A DNA stretch of 55,770 bases. Origin: Candidatus Thorarchaeota archaeon. Its GTDB lineage: Archaea > Asgardarchaeota > Thorarchaeia > Thorarchaeales > Thorarchaeaceae. This document shows, piece after piece, positions 26,418-34,440 of the stretch. The stretch spans positions 441,980 through 497,749 of the forward strand of contig CP070761.1 of the NCBI GenBank assembly GCA_020348985.1, written 5' to 3'. Position 1 is the first letter of the stretch. Every line of letters starts with the position of its first letter. The notes under the pieces are model-generated. The model ran no database searches. It had not been told where the DNA came from and saw only the letters and a program-made list of their open reading frames with translations. Made by a program: the position numbers and the translations under genes.

Positions 26418-26699
26418 TCACTGCCCTTTTCGCAGTTTGTAGATGACTGCGGTGTTACCCCTGACTCCAGCAAGCTTTGCTCCAGTCTGCTGACAGAGGT
26501 CTTCAAAGAAGCCCTTCTTCGTGTACTTATCGCTCCCCGCACTTCTTAGAAGCCGAACTTTGATGAACTTGTGTTTCTTAAGCAGCCGTTTAGCCTCGGA
26601 CACTATCCCTTCAGAAACGCCACCCTTTCCAATCTGTAGCATGGCCGGGTCTTGCCAGACTATCTTCAGTTTTGCTGCATTTGGGCCTGTTATGCTCAA
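26418..26699 (-). CDS. YhbY/CRM-domain RNA-binding protein
   Basis: 93 residues. The CRM domain is recognisable by QIGKGGVSEGIV and the basic, Leu-rich helix EAKRLLKKHKFIKVRLL, with GAKLAGVRGNTAVIYK at the end. YhbY-type proteins associate with pre-ribosomes. The start is TTG. It lies downstream of the RNase P subunit gene on the same strand, matching the archaeal pairing of these two. Confidence 0.9.
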   Translation of the reverse strand: MSITGPNAAKLKIVWQDPAMLQIGKGGVSEGIVSEAKRLLKKHKFIKVRLLRSAGSDKYTKKGFFEDLCQQTGAKLAGVRGNTAVIYKLRKGQ

Positions 26700-26733
26700 C
26701 GTAATTCAAGGAGATGCGGCTTCAATTATCACT

Positions 26734-27087
26734 TTAAGGTTGAGTTCGGGCATAGAATCGTCTTATGCTTCCGCATTCAAAACAGGTTACGCTGAGGTGT
26801 CTTGAACGATTGCCCCTCATCCGCACTCTGCAGTTTCTTCCAGGAACCAAGACCGTTCCACACTTGGCACATATCCGTTTCTTCATGTGACTAGGAACCT
26901 TGATTCTGGCTCTTTGGGCAAGGCTCCGCGCGGTCTTTACTCTTCTTTGAGAACGAGCAGGATCACTTCGTGCAAAAGCCTCTGCTTGCTGCCATAACAG
27001 CTCTATCCTAGCCCGAGCCAGTCGACGTTGATCTTCTCTCAGGGCCCGTCTCCCTTTTTTCATTGGAGTCCCACTAACAGTCTTCAC
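26734..27087 (-). CDS. rnp4: Ribonuclease P protein component 4 (Rpp21/Rpr2)
   Basis: Up to 117 residues. A basic helical N-terminal half is followed by a zinc ribbon with CAKC and CFEC pairs (ICAKCGTVLVPGRNCRVRMR and VTCFECGSIRRF). It is a protein subunit of archaeal RNase P, acting with Rpp29 on the RNA specificity domain. GTG at 27087 and ATG at 27063 are both possible starts. Confidence 0.92.
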   Translation of the reverse strand: MKTVSGTPMKKGRRALREDQRRLARARIELLWQQAEAFARSDPARSQRRVKTARSLAQRARIKVPSHMKKRICAKCGTVLVPGRNCRVRMRGNRSRHLSVTCFECGSIRRFYARTQP

Positions 27088-27138
27088 TCTTACAAGCTGC
27101 TTAAATCGTTTGCAGGAGTTGAACTAGATGCATAGACA

Positions 27139-27843
27139 ATGTTGCATCTAATTCTTCTCGAGTCAGCGCTTGAACTGGTGCCCTCCGAATTGACGAAGCT
27201 CAAACGTATTCAGCAGCATGCAAGTCGAAGGAAAAAGAAACCTACTGAGCTGCTGCTTGACCAGTCTCAACATGGTGAAGCTATGGTTCGTCTACAGGAC
27301 AATCTGAGACGAGGAAGACCTGACATTGTCTACCTTAGCTTGTTATCAGTTCTTGAGACTCCATTGTGTAAGAGCGGACTGTTGACTGTACATCTGCACG
27401 TGCGGGACGGTCGGATAATCGAAGTGAACCCAGAAGTGAGACTACCGCGCAACTATGATCGTTTCGTTGGACTCATGGAACAACTCCTCGTTGAGGGACG
27501 AGTGCCTCCGTCAGGTGACTCCCTTCTTCACATAATCGACATGAATCTAGGGCAGTTGATTAATTCACTCACAGCCGAGGATTCAGTGTCTCTTCTTGCT
27601 ATCGAAGGTGGCACTCGAACTACTATCGTAGACTTGGAAGGGCTCTTTCCCGATGACTCGCTTACCCCGGTTATCATCGGGGTGGGTGCATTTCCCTATG
27701 GCAATCTAAATGCGGACACAAAGCTGCTCTTCGCGAACCACGTAGAGCTAGATAGTGAAGTTATGATGGCTTGGCATGTCTGTTCCGAGGTGCTTTGGGC
27801 CTATTCAGCCAGCGTCAATGTGGCAAAAGAGAGGTTTGCGTAG
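27139..27843 (+). CDS. nep1: Nep1/Emg1 ribosome biogenesis methyltransferase
   Basis: 234 residues of the SPOUT-fold Nep1 family. LLLDQSQHGEAM matches the LLDxSxHxxAM motif, VHLHVRDGRIIEVNPEVRLPR carries substrate-side residues, and the cofactor knot is near VIIGVGAFPYGN. It N1-methylates a hypermodified pseudouridine in 16S rRNA helix 35. It is divergent from rnp4, with a TATA-like GCTTAAAT near 27102. Confidence 0.93.
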   Translation: MLHLILLESALELVPSELTKLKRIQQHASRRKKKPTELLLDQSQHGEAMVRLQDNLRRGRPDIVYLSLLSVLETPLCKSGLLTVHLHVRDGRIIEVNPEVRLPRNYDRFVGLMEQLLVEGRVPPSGDSLLHIIDMNLGQLINSLTAEDSVSLLAIEGGTRTTIVDLEGLFPDDSLTPVIIGVGAFPYGNLNADTKLLFANHVELDSEVMMAWHVCSEVLWAYSASVNVAKERFA

Positions 27844-27908
27844 CGATATGCTGTCTTCCTCATCGGTGGGTTTAAATCAACTCGGCAGGGCATCTCGATG
27901 AATCTGAA

Positions 27909-27980
27909 GCGACCGTTGTCTAGGGGTTAGGATTCAGGCCTTCCAAGCCTGTGGCCCGGGTTCAATTCCCGGCGGTCGCA
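27909..27980 (+). tRNA. tRNA-Gly (TCC)
   Basis: A 72-nt cloverleaf. The acceptor GCGACCG pairs with CGGTCGC, the discriminator is A, and CCA is encoded at 27981-27983. The anticodon stem CAGGC/GCCTG encloses CTTCCAA, giving anticodon TCC. A TATA box, TTTAAATC, lies at 27871-27878. Its 3' end is repeated 935 bp downstream (28900-28918). Confidence 0.96.
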
Positions 27981-28031
27981 CCATTCCAATCTTTTGTGTT
28001 TGCGCAGTATGCTGTACTTATAGCGTATCCA

Positions 28032-28895
28032 ATGAAACGGCATTTCATGACACTCGAGTATGAGTACTACGGAAAGTACGACGAGAAGGCATCGGGTGAC
28101 GTCAACCTGGAAGGTCAGATTCGTGATTTTCTGTTTTCCATGGAACTGATGTTTGATTACGTTGAGAGCACAAAGCCCGAGATTATGGACGCGTTTCTGG
28201 AGAAAATCGAGAGAAAGTACAGAAACGAGCTGGAAAACACCTCCTTTGTCTTAGAGAATGTGGGTTTCGATAGAATCGCTGAAGATCAAACTCTCCTCGA
28301 ATCCTATCCCCATTTCAAGGACCTCGGTTTGAGAATTATCATGAAGTACATTCCTCTAAGAGAGAGCTATGTATTGAGTGAGGAAGCAGAACGGATCAGA
28401 TGGATTGACTACTGTCGTGCCAAGTATAGGCTTCTGTATCACCGGATTACCACACTTGTCGAGATTCTCGGGAAAGAGCCTGGAATAGAGTACTACAAAG
28501 ATTTCGTTCAGTACTGGGGAGCGGAACTTGCAAAGAAGGGAAAGTCGTCGGTTAAGTATGAGGATGCCCGTGAGAACTACGTGAAGGCATGGAAAGAGGG
28601 CAATGCCATGGAATTTGGCGTGGTTGACATGTATGATGCGGCATTCTTGGCCAAATTTGACAGATGTGTCTCACATGAGTCCATGAAAGATGTGGATGAC
28701 CAAGAACTCGCATACTATGCTGTCTGCTATCCAGGGCCCAGACTCGGCGAGCACATCCACGAGAATGTCTCAATGAGGCGGTCCGTGACATTGTTCAGCG
28801 GCGACTTCTGTGACGAACTCAGGTGGGATAGACACGTTCATGATGAGCCTGACCAACCTTCTCATGAGTTCTCAAGAAGACTAGTTCCGAAGTGA
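28032..28895 (+). CDS. L-2-amino-thiazoline-4-carboxylate hydrolase-like protein
   Basis: 287 residues from ATG at 28032; the frame upstream runs through the tRNA and is not coding. The C-terminal part (FDRCVSHESMKDVDDQELAYYAVCYPG, quoted in pieces, then SVTLFSGDFCDELRW) resembles the ATC hydrolase domain, with the family's conserved cysteine in FDRC and a near-terminal GDxxCD. Known members open the thiazoline ring in cysteine-forming pathways, but many relatives are uncharacterised. It is the only gene between tRNA-Gly and the copy of the tRNA 3' end. Confidence 0.65.
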   Translation: MKRHFMTLEYEYYGKYDEKASGDVNLEGQIRDFLFSMELMFDYVESTKPEIMDAFLEKIERKYRNELENTSFVLENVGFDRIAEDQTLLESYPHFKDLGLRIIMKYIPLRESYVLSEEAERIRWIDYCRAKYRLLYHRITTLVEILGKEPGIEYYKDFVQYWGAELAKKGKSSVKYEDARENYVKAWKEGNAMEFGVVDMYDAAFLAKFDRCVSHESMKDVDDQELAYYAVCYPGPRLGEHIHENVSMRRSVTLFSGDFCDELRWDRHVHDEPDQPSHEFSRRLVPK

Positions 28896-28899
28896 TTAG

Positions 28900-28918
28900 A
28901 TTCCCGACGGCCGCACCA
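28900..28918 (+). repeat. Copy of the tRNA-Gly 3' end (attachment-site-like)
   Basis: ATTCCCGACGGCCGCACCA matches the tRNA-Gly(TCC) 3' end plus CCA at 27965-27983 in 17 of 19 positions and in the same orientation. It lies 5 bp after the stop of the intervening gene. A direct repeat of a tRNA 3' end is the usual footprint of integration at a tRNA gene. Confidence 0.7.
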
Positions 28919-28969
28919 CTATCTCTGGTTGAATCGACGGAATCCTTCCTTCGGCGTCGGCCTCTCTGT

Positions 28970-29341
28970 CTATTCAATCCCTAATCTAGCTGCAATCTTC
29001 ACAATGGCAAAGACTGCGAAGGCTATGATTACGAATGTGATAATATCGCCTACGAAGAGACCTACTCGAAATTCTCCAAATACGAACTCCTCCCAGGCTA
29101 TGCCTTCCATTCCCGGTATCAAGGAAACCAACGGCATCATTAGGTTGTCCACTAATGATTTGATTAGAGCACCCAGGTAGATGCCAAGTATGAAAGCAAC
29201 AGCAAGGCCGAGGACTTTGTATTGAGAGAGGAAAGTCCTGAACTCATTGACAAATCCCTTGGGAGGATCTGGCTTGGGCGGCGGAGTCAGCAGTTTTCGG
29301 ATTTCGCGAAGCTCCTCTAGCATCAGTTCTTGTTCTGACAT
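28970..29341 (-). CDS. mscL: Large-conductance mechanosensitive channel MscL
   Basis: 123 residues. A hydrophilic Pro-rich N terminus (TPPPKPDPPKG) leads to FVNEFRTFLSQYKVLGLAVA, with the first pore helix AFILGIYLGALIKSLVDNLM and a second helix VGDIITFVIIAFAVFAIVKI. This is the MscL topology, opening under membrane tension to release osmolytes. The extra N-terminal tail of about 30 residues is longer than in bacteria. Confidence 0.93.
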   Translation of the reverse strand: MSEQELMLEELREIRKLLTPPPKPDPPKGFVNEFRTFLSQYKVLGLAVAFILGIYLGALIKSLVDNLMMPLVSLIPGMEGIAWEEFVFGEFRVGLFVGDIITFVIIAFAVFAIVKIAARLGIE

Positions 29342-29477
29342 ATCGGTATCGCCTTTTCAGCACATGGTTTGCTAACATGCATATGACCTGCTATTTATCA
29401 TCTCTGGCAACACTGAAACATTTTGAGTTGGTCAAGTGGCAGATTTTTATTTCCGACAGGTCGTAAACGCCAGCTTG

Positions 29478-30113
29478 ATGCCAACATTGACAGATGAACT
29501 AGTGAATGCCGTAGCAGATCTTCAAGAAGAAACGGCATTGAAACTGATCGAACAAAGATTGGAGACCGGCACAGATCCTATCGATATAATGAACAAGTGT
29601 AAAGAGGGCATGGCAATTGTGGGCCAGAGATTCGAAGAGAGTGAATACTTCCTTCCCGAACTCATCTTGTCCGGTGAGATATTCAAGAAGATAATGGACC
29701 TAGTTCTACCTAAGTTTGAGGGGAAACGTGATGAAACCGCGGGGAAGGTCTTGATTGGCACGGTGGAAGGCGATATCCACGATATTGGCAAGAACATCGT
29801 CATTTTCATGCTTCAGGCCAACGGGTTTGAAGTAGTCGACATTGGTGTTGACCAGACGCCTGAAATGTTTGTGGAGAAGATCAGAGAGATATCCCCCTCG
29901 GTTGTCGGCATGAGTGCTCTAATCACTACAGCGCATGCTGCCATGAAGAGGACAGTGGAAGCCATAACAGATGCAGGTCTCCGGGATACTATCAAGATAA
30001 TGATAGGTGGCGGACAGGTAAACCAGGATGTCCTGAACCTCGTGGGGGCAGATGCCTATGGTCAGGATGCATTTGAGGCCGTCGAGCTCTGCCGCAAGTG
30101 GATTGGTGGCTAG
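29478..30113 (+). CDS. Corrinoid (B12-binding) methyl-carrier protein, MtbC/MtmC type
   Basis: About 211 residues from ATG at 29478 (GTG at 29436 possible). The N-terminal helical cap includes DPIDIMNKCKEGMAIVGQRF and YFLPELILSGE. The Rossmann-like domain has the cobalt-ligand motif GDIHDIGKNI (DxHxxG) and GGGQVN near the end. Such proteins carry a methyl group on cobalamin between two methyltransferases. It is convergent with, and 4 bp into, the mtrH-like gene, which is a plausible partner. Confidence 0.92.
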   Translation: MPTLTDELVNAVADLQEETALKLIEQRLETGTDPIDIMNKCKEGMAIVGQRFEESEYFLPELILSGEIFKKIMDLVLPKFEGKRDETAGKVLIGTVEGDIHDIGKNIVIFMLQANGFEVVDIGVDQTPEMFVEKIREISPSVVGMSALITTAHAAMKRTVEAITDAGLRDTIKIMIGGGQVNQDVLNLVGADAYGQDAFEAVELCRKWIGG

Positions 30114-31024
30114 AATATTGTATAGAGTGGGTGCATCTTCGATTTGGGTCTGATTCCGTACTGCCTTGCCTTGTAGGCTATGATCGCATCAGTCATGGCT
30201 ACACTGGGGAAGACAACCTTTGCTAGTCCTATGGGACCGTACAGCAGGAAGTCTGCCCCTGAGTGCTGCATAGCTGAGGTTGCAGCTGCTATGCAGACAT
30301 TCTTTGCTCTCTTTCCGAGCTCGCCAACACGGTCCCACTCCAATACCGCGTTTGACGGACCACCCCCTGCGACGAGTCCAAGCTCTTCCTTGACTAGACG
30401 AACCGCTTCTGCCGCTAGACCTATGCTTGGCACGTCGAGTACTGCTGTGTCAACCATGAGGTTTCCAATACCTGCCTCGCTCGCGACTTCGAGTAGACCT
30501 CTCTTTGCTTCGCTACCCCTCAGAAGATCAACACGGCCGTAGGGCCAGACTGCGCTCGCGTGATAGGCGAGTAGTACTGCGTGCTTTGCACCAAGATCGC
30601 GAAGAGACGAAATCTCATCATCTTTTGAATGGTCTGTGATGGAGTTGTAAACAACCCTTTCTATCAGGCCAATTTCAGCCGCATGTCTGTATCCCTCCAC
30701 TCTTACATCAGGCAAGGTACTGTCAACAAATATTGGCGCCTCGGTTACATCCGCAACAAAGTCTATTCGTTTCTTGATCGACGAAGCCGTCGAACCAACT
30801 ATGTCCACCATATGGGGCACGTTGGTCTTGTTCGACAGCTCTTCCTGTGTCTCAATCAATGATCTTGCCTTCTTCTTGTCGAAAGCCTCTTCGTTATCCT
30901 TGTCCACAATCTTGTGACCGTCGAAGAAGATGGAGCCAACTAGGACCGTCGGTAGCTCACCTAGCTGACCACCAATCTCAACATCTCCGACCTTCAACAC
31001 TGATTGCTCTCTTTCGAACTTCAC
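30110..31024 (-). CDS. mtrH: MtrH-like methyl-H4MPT:corrinoid methyltransferase
   Basis: About 304 residues from GTG at 31024 (MKFEREQS), with an alternative start three codons upstream. Motifs are KVGDVEIGGQLGELPTVLVG, DIVGSTASSIKKRIDFVA and GGGPSNAVLEWDR, as in the MtrH subunit of the methanogen methyltransferase. The other Mtr subunits are absent. Solo MtrH with a corrinoid protein occurs in non-methanogenic archaea, moving methyl groups between corrinoid and a tetrahydropterin. That role is inference. Confidence 0.9.
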   Translation of the reverse strand: MKFEREQSVLKVGDVEIGGQLGELPTVLVGSIFFDGHKIVDKDNEEAFDKKKARSLIETQEELSNKTNVPHMVDIVGSTASSIKKRIDFVADVTEAPIFVDSTLPDVRVEGYRHAAEIGLIERVVYNSITDHSKDDEISSLRDLGAKHAVLLAYHASAVWPYGRVDLLRGSEAKRGLLEVASEAGIGNLMVDTAVLDVPSIGLAAEAVRLVKEELGLVAGGGPSNAVLEWDRVGELGKRAKNVCIAAATSAMQHSGADFLLYGPIGLAKVVFPSVAMTDAIIAYKARQYGIRPKSKMHPLYTIF

Positions 31025-31230
31025 AGCTAACACACAGCCTAAATTTCCGTCTAGGGATGCCCGATTATCAACTGCCGGAAACCGTCTAAAGAATCTGCTC
31101 TAGGCGGACCATCCATTAATCAGAGCGCAATGCTTTTGTTAGGTCTATCTGACGTCCAGTCCAATCTCATACAATGTACTGTCAGTGCAGTGTCTGCTCC
31201 CTCACTGAACGTGCGACATGAGGCAACAAA

Positions 31231-33237
31231 ATGGAAACGCTATGGCATAATGGCATCCTCGTTCTGAGGTCTCCAGAACCACATGGTATTCACATACTAG
31301 TCAGGGGAAAAGAGGTATCGCTGACCCCGTTGCAGGAAGAGATGGCCATGGCGTGGGTGAGAAAGCTCGGAACACCCTATGTAGAAGATCCAGTGTTCAA
31401 ATCCAACTTCCTCAAAGACTTCAGCAAGGCTCTGGGAGTCAGGCCTGTTCTGACACTTGATGAAATCGATTTCAGTGTGGCCATCGACATAGTGGAAGAA
31501 GAACGTGCCCGTAAGGAGACAATGACGAAGGAGGAAAAGAAGGCGGCACGTGAGAAGCGGAAAGAAGAACGGGAGCGGCTGAAGGAGAAATATGGCTACG
31601 CTGAAGTTGATGGCGAAAGAATGGAGCTCGGGAATTATCAGACCGAGCCATCTGGGATATTCATGGGACGAGGCAAGCATCCATTAAGGGGACGCTGGAA
31701 GCAAGGAGCTTCTGAAAAGGACATCACTCTGAATCTAAGTCCCGATGCGCCAAGACCTGAAGGAGACTGGCTGGAGATCATTTGGGCTTCAGACACCATG
31801 TGGATTGCCAAGTGGACCGATGAGCTGACTGGAAAGACGAAATACATCTGGCTCCACGACAGTACCCCAATTAAGCAGCAACGAGAAGAGGACAAATTTG
31901 ACAAGGCGCGTCGCCTTGGTAGGAAAACTGAGGAGATTCGCGCTCACATCATGGACGGGCTCCAGTCAGCTGATGCAAAAAGAAGAATGATTGCAGCAGC
32001 CTGTTATCTCATTGATACGCTTAGCTTGCGAGTCGGTGATGAGAAGGATCCAGATGAAGCAGATACTGTAGGTGCCACTACTCTGCGAACAGATCACCTT
32101 ACCTTCGAAGGCGGGCGACTCATCTTCGACTTCCTCGGAAAAGATAGCGTCGCATGGCATAAGGAACTGGAACTGTCAGATGAGGTCTTTGCTGTCTTCC
32201 GCGAGCTGTACCACAAAGCAGTAGAAAGACTGGAATCCTTTGAGAGCAGGGGTAGTAGAAAGACCCGCGGGGACCCCAGGAAGCTTGCACAGATTTTTCC
32301 TTCAGTCCGGAGCACTGATGTCAACCGGTTTCTAAGCGAAGTTGATCGTGACCTGACAGCGAAAGTCTTCCGTACTTTTCATGCAACGAAGACAATGGAA
32401 GATGAACTGAAGAAGAAGCGTGTGAAGCGTGTAGATCCCGATTTCATCAAGAAGGCAGCTTTCAAGCGTGCCAATCTCGAAGTTGCGAGGGTCATGAACC
32501 ACACAAAACAGGCTCCGAAGGGCTGGCCAAGGACAGAAGAGAGGTACCAAGAACGCCTGAAGAAAGCCGACGCAAGGATTGCCAAAGCAAAGGACAACCT
32601 AGCTGCCAAGAGAAAACAGTTTCGTGCTCGAAAGAAGACAGAAACAAAGAACCTTGCCTCTCGTAAGGAGGTGGTCTTGCGACAAAGAGCTGCCGTAGAG
32701 AACAACATGCAGTCAGTGAGGTCTTGGCGGGAGCGTCGGGATAAGGCAAAAGCCGCATGGGACAGAGCTAGAGACCAAAAGCGGCGGATCAGAGCAAGTA
32801 GGCGAAAGGCCCAGATGACTAAGAAAGAACGCCTTGAAGATTCCCAAGAACGTATAGACCGCACAAGACTTGCTCTAGAAAGAGCCGAGGAAGGATTGAG
32901 ACGAGCACGTGAAAGACATGCCAAGAGCAAGGCTGCACTGGAAAAGAAACAGCTTCTATTGTCACAGTTCAGAGAGAAATCTGAGGAAAGACTGTCGAAG
33001 GCAAAAGCACCCGTGGACACTGCAATGGAACGTGTGAAGAACGCTGAACTAGCAAAGGAGAAGATCCGAACAGATTATCAGATTGCAGAGGAAAGTCGGA
33101 CTCTGAACCTCGGAACATCACTAAAGGCGTACATCCATCCTAGGGTTGTCTACAAATGGTGCCAACGAGTAGAATATGACTGGAGAAAGGTGTATCCTAA
33201 AACTCTCCAACGTAAGTTTGCGTGGGTTGAGAACTAA
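31231..33237 (+). CDS. DNA topoisomerase IB (eukaryotic type)
   Basis: 668 residues. The core and catalytic domains align by motif with human Top1. Likely active-site residues are R267 (LRVGDEK), K304 (DFLGKDSVAW), R381 (FRTFHATKT), H424 (NHTKQAPK) and the nucleophile Y634 (LGTSLKAYIHPR). The C terminus QRKFAWVEN also matches. It relaxes positive and negative supercoils through a 3'-phosphotyrosine intermediate. The region between H424 and Y634 contains a basic coiled coil of about 198 residues, much longer than the human linker. A Lys/Glu-rich N-terminal part (90-120) may be a DNA-contact segment. Confidence 0.95.
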   Translation: METLWHNGILVLRSPEPHGIHILVRGKEVSLTPLQEEMAMAWVRKLGTPYVEDPVFKSNFLKDFSKALGVRPVLTLDEIDFSVAIDIVEEERARKETMTKEEKKAAREKRKEERERLKEKYGYAEVDGERMELGNYQTEPSGIFMGRGKHPLRGRWKQGASEKDITLNLSPDAPRPEGDWLEIIWASDTMWIAKWTDELTGKTKYIWLHDSTPIKQQREEDKFDKARRLGRKTEEIRAHIMDGLQSADAKRRMIAAACYLIDTLSLRVGDEKDPDEADTVGATTLRTDHLTFEGGRLIFDFLGKDSVAWHKELELSDEVFAVFRELYHKAVERLESFESRGSRKTRGDPRKLAQIFPSVRSTDVNRFLSEVDRDLTAKVFRTFHATKTMEDELKKKRVKRVDPDFIKKAAFKRANLEVARVMNHTKQAPKGWPRTEERYQERLKKADARIAKAKDNLAAKRKQFRARKKTETKNLASRKEVVLRQRAAVENNMQSVRSWRERRDKAKAAWDRARDQKRRIRASRRKAQMTKKERLEDSQERIDRTRLALERAEEGLRRARERHAKSKAALEKKQLLLSQFREKSEERLSKAKAPVDTAMERVKNAELAKEKIRTDYQIAEESRTLNLGTSLKAYIHPRVVYKWCQRVEYDWRKVYPKTLQRKFAWVEN

Positions 33238-33255
33238 GGACAGAAAGTGGGGCAA

Positions 33256-33675
33256 TCACGAGACCATTCTCAGGATTAGTTCCTTGACTCTTCTTTCAAT
33301 TTCATCCCGTGTCTCACGGAAGACCAAAAGGGTCTCATCATAGGTTCCCTCGAATGCAGCTGGGTCTTCCAAAGGCCAGTGTTCCATCTGCTTAGCTCCT
33401 GGAAAGTGAGGACACGCCTGTCTCGCACTGTCGCAGACGGTCACGACAAGGTCGAATTTCTGCTCGGCGAAGATACTAACCTTCTTTGGGTGGAGGCCTT
33501 CAGTTGGAATTTCTCGCTCACTAAGAACCTCAACAGCAAAGGGATTGACACTACTCGAAATGTCGGTTCCTGCGCTAACCACTTCGAAGTCATCACCACC
33601 TAGATGTCGCAGTACTGCCTCAGACATCTGGCTTCTGGCAGAGTTGCCAGTACAGAGAAACAGAACTCGCTGCAT
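33256..33675 (-). CDS. ArsC-like low-molecular-weight phosphatase/arsenate reductase
   Basis: About 139 residues from ATG at 33675. The P-loop CTGNSARSQMSEA is at the N terminus, and DLVVTVCDSARQACPHFPG carries the additional cysteines used by thioredoxin-coupled arsenate reductases. HWPLEDPAAFEG fits the same family. It probably reduces arsenate to arsenite, though the fold is shared with protein tyrosine phosphatases. It is 78 bp from a flavoprotein gene on the same strand. Confidence 0.87.
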   Translation of the reverse strand: MQRVLFLCTGNSARSQMSEAVLRHLGGDDFEVVSAGTDISSSVNPFAVEVLSEREIPTEGLHPKKVSIFAEQKFDLVVTVCDSARQACPHFPGAKQMEHWPLEDPAAFEGTYDETLLVFRETRDEIERRVKELILRMVS

Positions 33676-33752
33676 GCGTGTCGCTAGACTGTCTCCCCTT
33701 TCAAGGATATGCATATGAAACAACGTATGGGATCGGTTGAGGGTTGCGTTAA

Positions 33753-34319
33753 CTATCGACTTCCCAACTTCTTCCCTAGCTGATACGCCTCATCCAACTT
33801 AGCCTGTGAGCTTGAAACATGTAGGTCTTCGTGGCTACCTTCGTTCAGAGAACAGAAGGTGATGACATTGAACTTGAATCTGAAGTGATCCTGTACTCGC
33901 TCGAAGAAGGAGACTATCGATTCATAGTGGTAGCGATATGTAAGAATCGCCACAAACTCCTTGTCTACGAAGTACTTCTCAGGGTTCATTGCGAGGGCTT
34001 CCATTCTATCCAACGCCGTCTTGAGCTGTCCAGTCAGATATCCCCAATAGCTTGGATTCGCCCAGACAACGATATCTGCATCGCCGAAAACGGAGTAAAT
34101 CTGTTGCATATCATCGTCGTCAATTACGCACTTGTTTCCTTCAGATGTCTGACATGACTCACATCCGCGGCAAGGTCGGATTTCCATCTCGTTCAGATAG
34201 AAATCCTTGACGTCCACATCTCCAGAATCTCTCAACCCTTTCACGAAGTGCTCGGCAAGAGTATCTGAGTTTCCTCCCCTTCTGGGACTTCCATGTAGTA
34301 CTATTGTACTCAGAGGCAT
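33753..34319 (-). CDS. NADPH-dependent FMN reductase / iron-sulfur flavoprotein family
   Basis: 188 residues with a flavodoxin-like fold. The phosphate-binding loop is VLHGSPRRGGNSDTLA, the cysteine motif is CRGCESCQ followed by NKC (iron-sulfur flavoprotein style), and ANPSYWGYLTGQLKTALDR is the flavin-side segment. It is expected to move electrons between NAD(P)H or ferredoxin and small acceptors. It lies upstream of the arsC-like gene. Confidence 0.87.
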   Translation of the reverse strand: MPLSTIVLHGSPRRGGNSDTLAEHFVKGLRDSGDVDVKDFYLNEMEIRPCRGCESCQTSEGNKCVIDDDDMQQIYSVFGDADIVVWANPSYWGYLTGQLKTALDRMEALAMNPEKYFVDKEFVAILTYRYHYESIVSFFERVQDHFRFKFNVITFCSLNEGSHEDLHVSSSQAKLDEAYQLGKKLGSR

Positions 34320-34440
34320 AGAAGATCAGTCCTTGTTGAAATGCCGACAGTCAATTCAGGATAAGAGTGCTCATCAACGCAGTCAAGAAGAAGTGTTGTT
34401 TTCTAGGGGACTCGAATCTTAGTGAGTTCCTGATGATAGG

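Noticed and set aside
27951..28031. N-terminal extension of the ATC hydrolase-like frame
   Set aside because: It reads through tRNA-Gly and its CCA. The ATG at 28032 gives a sensible N terminus.
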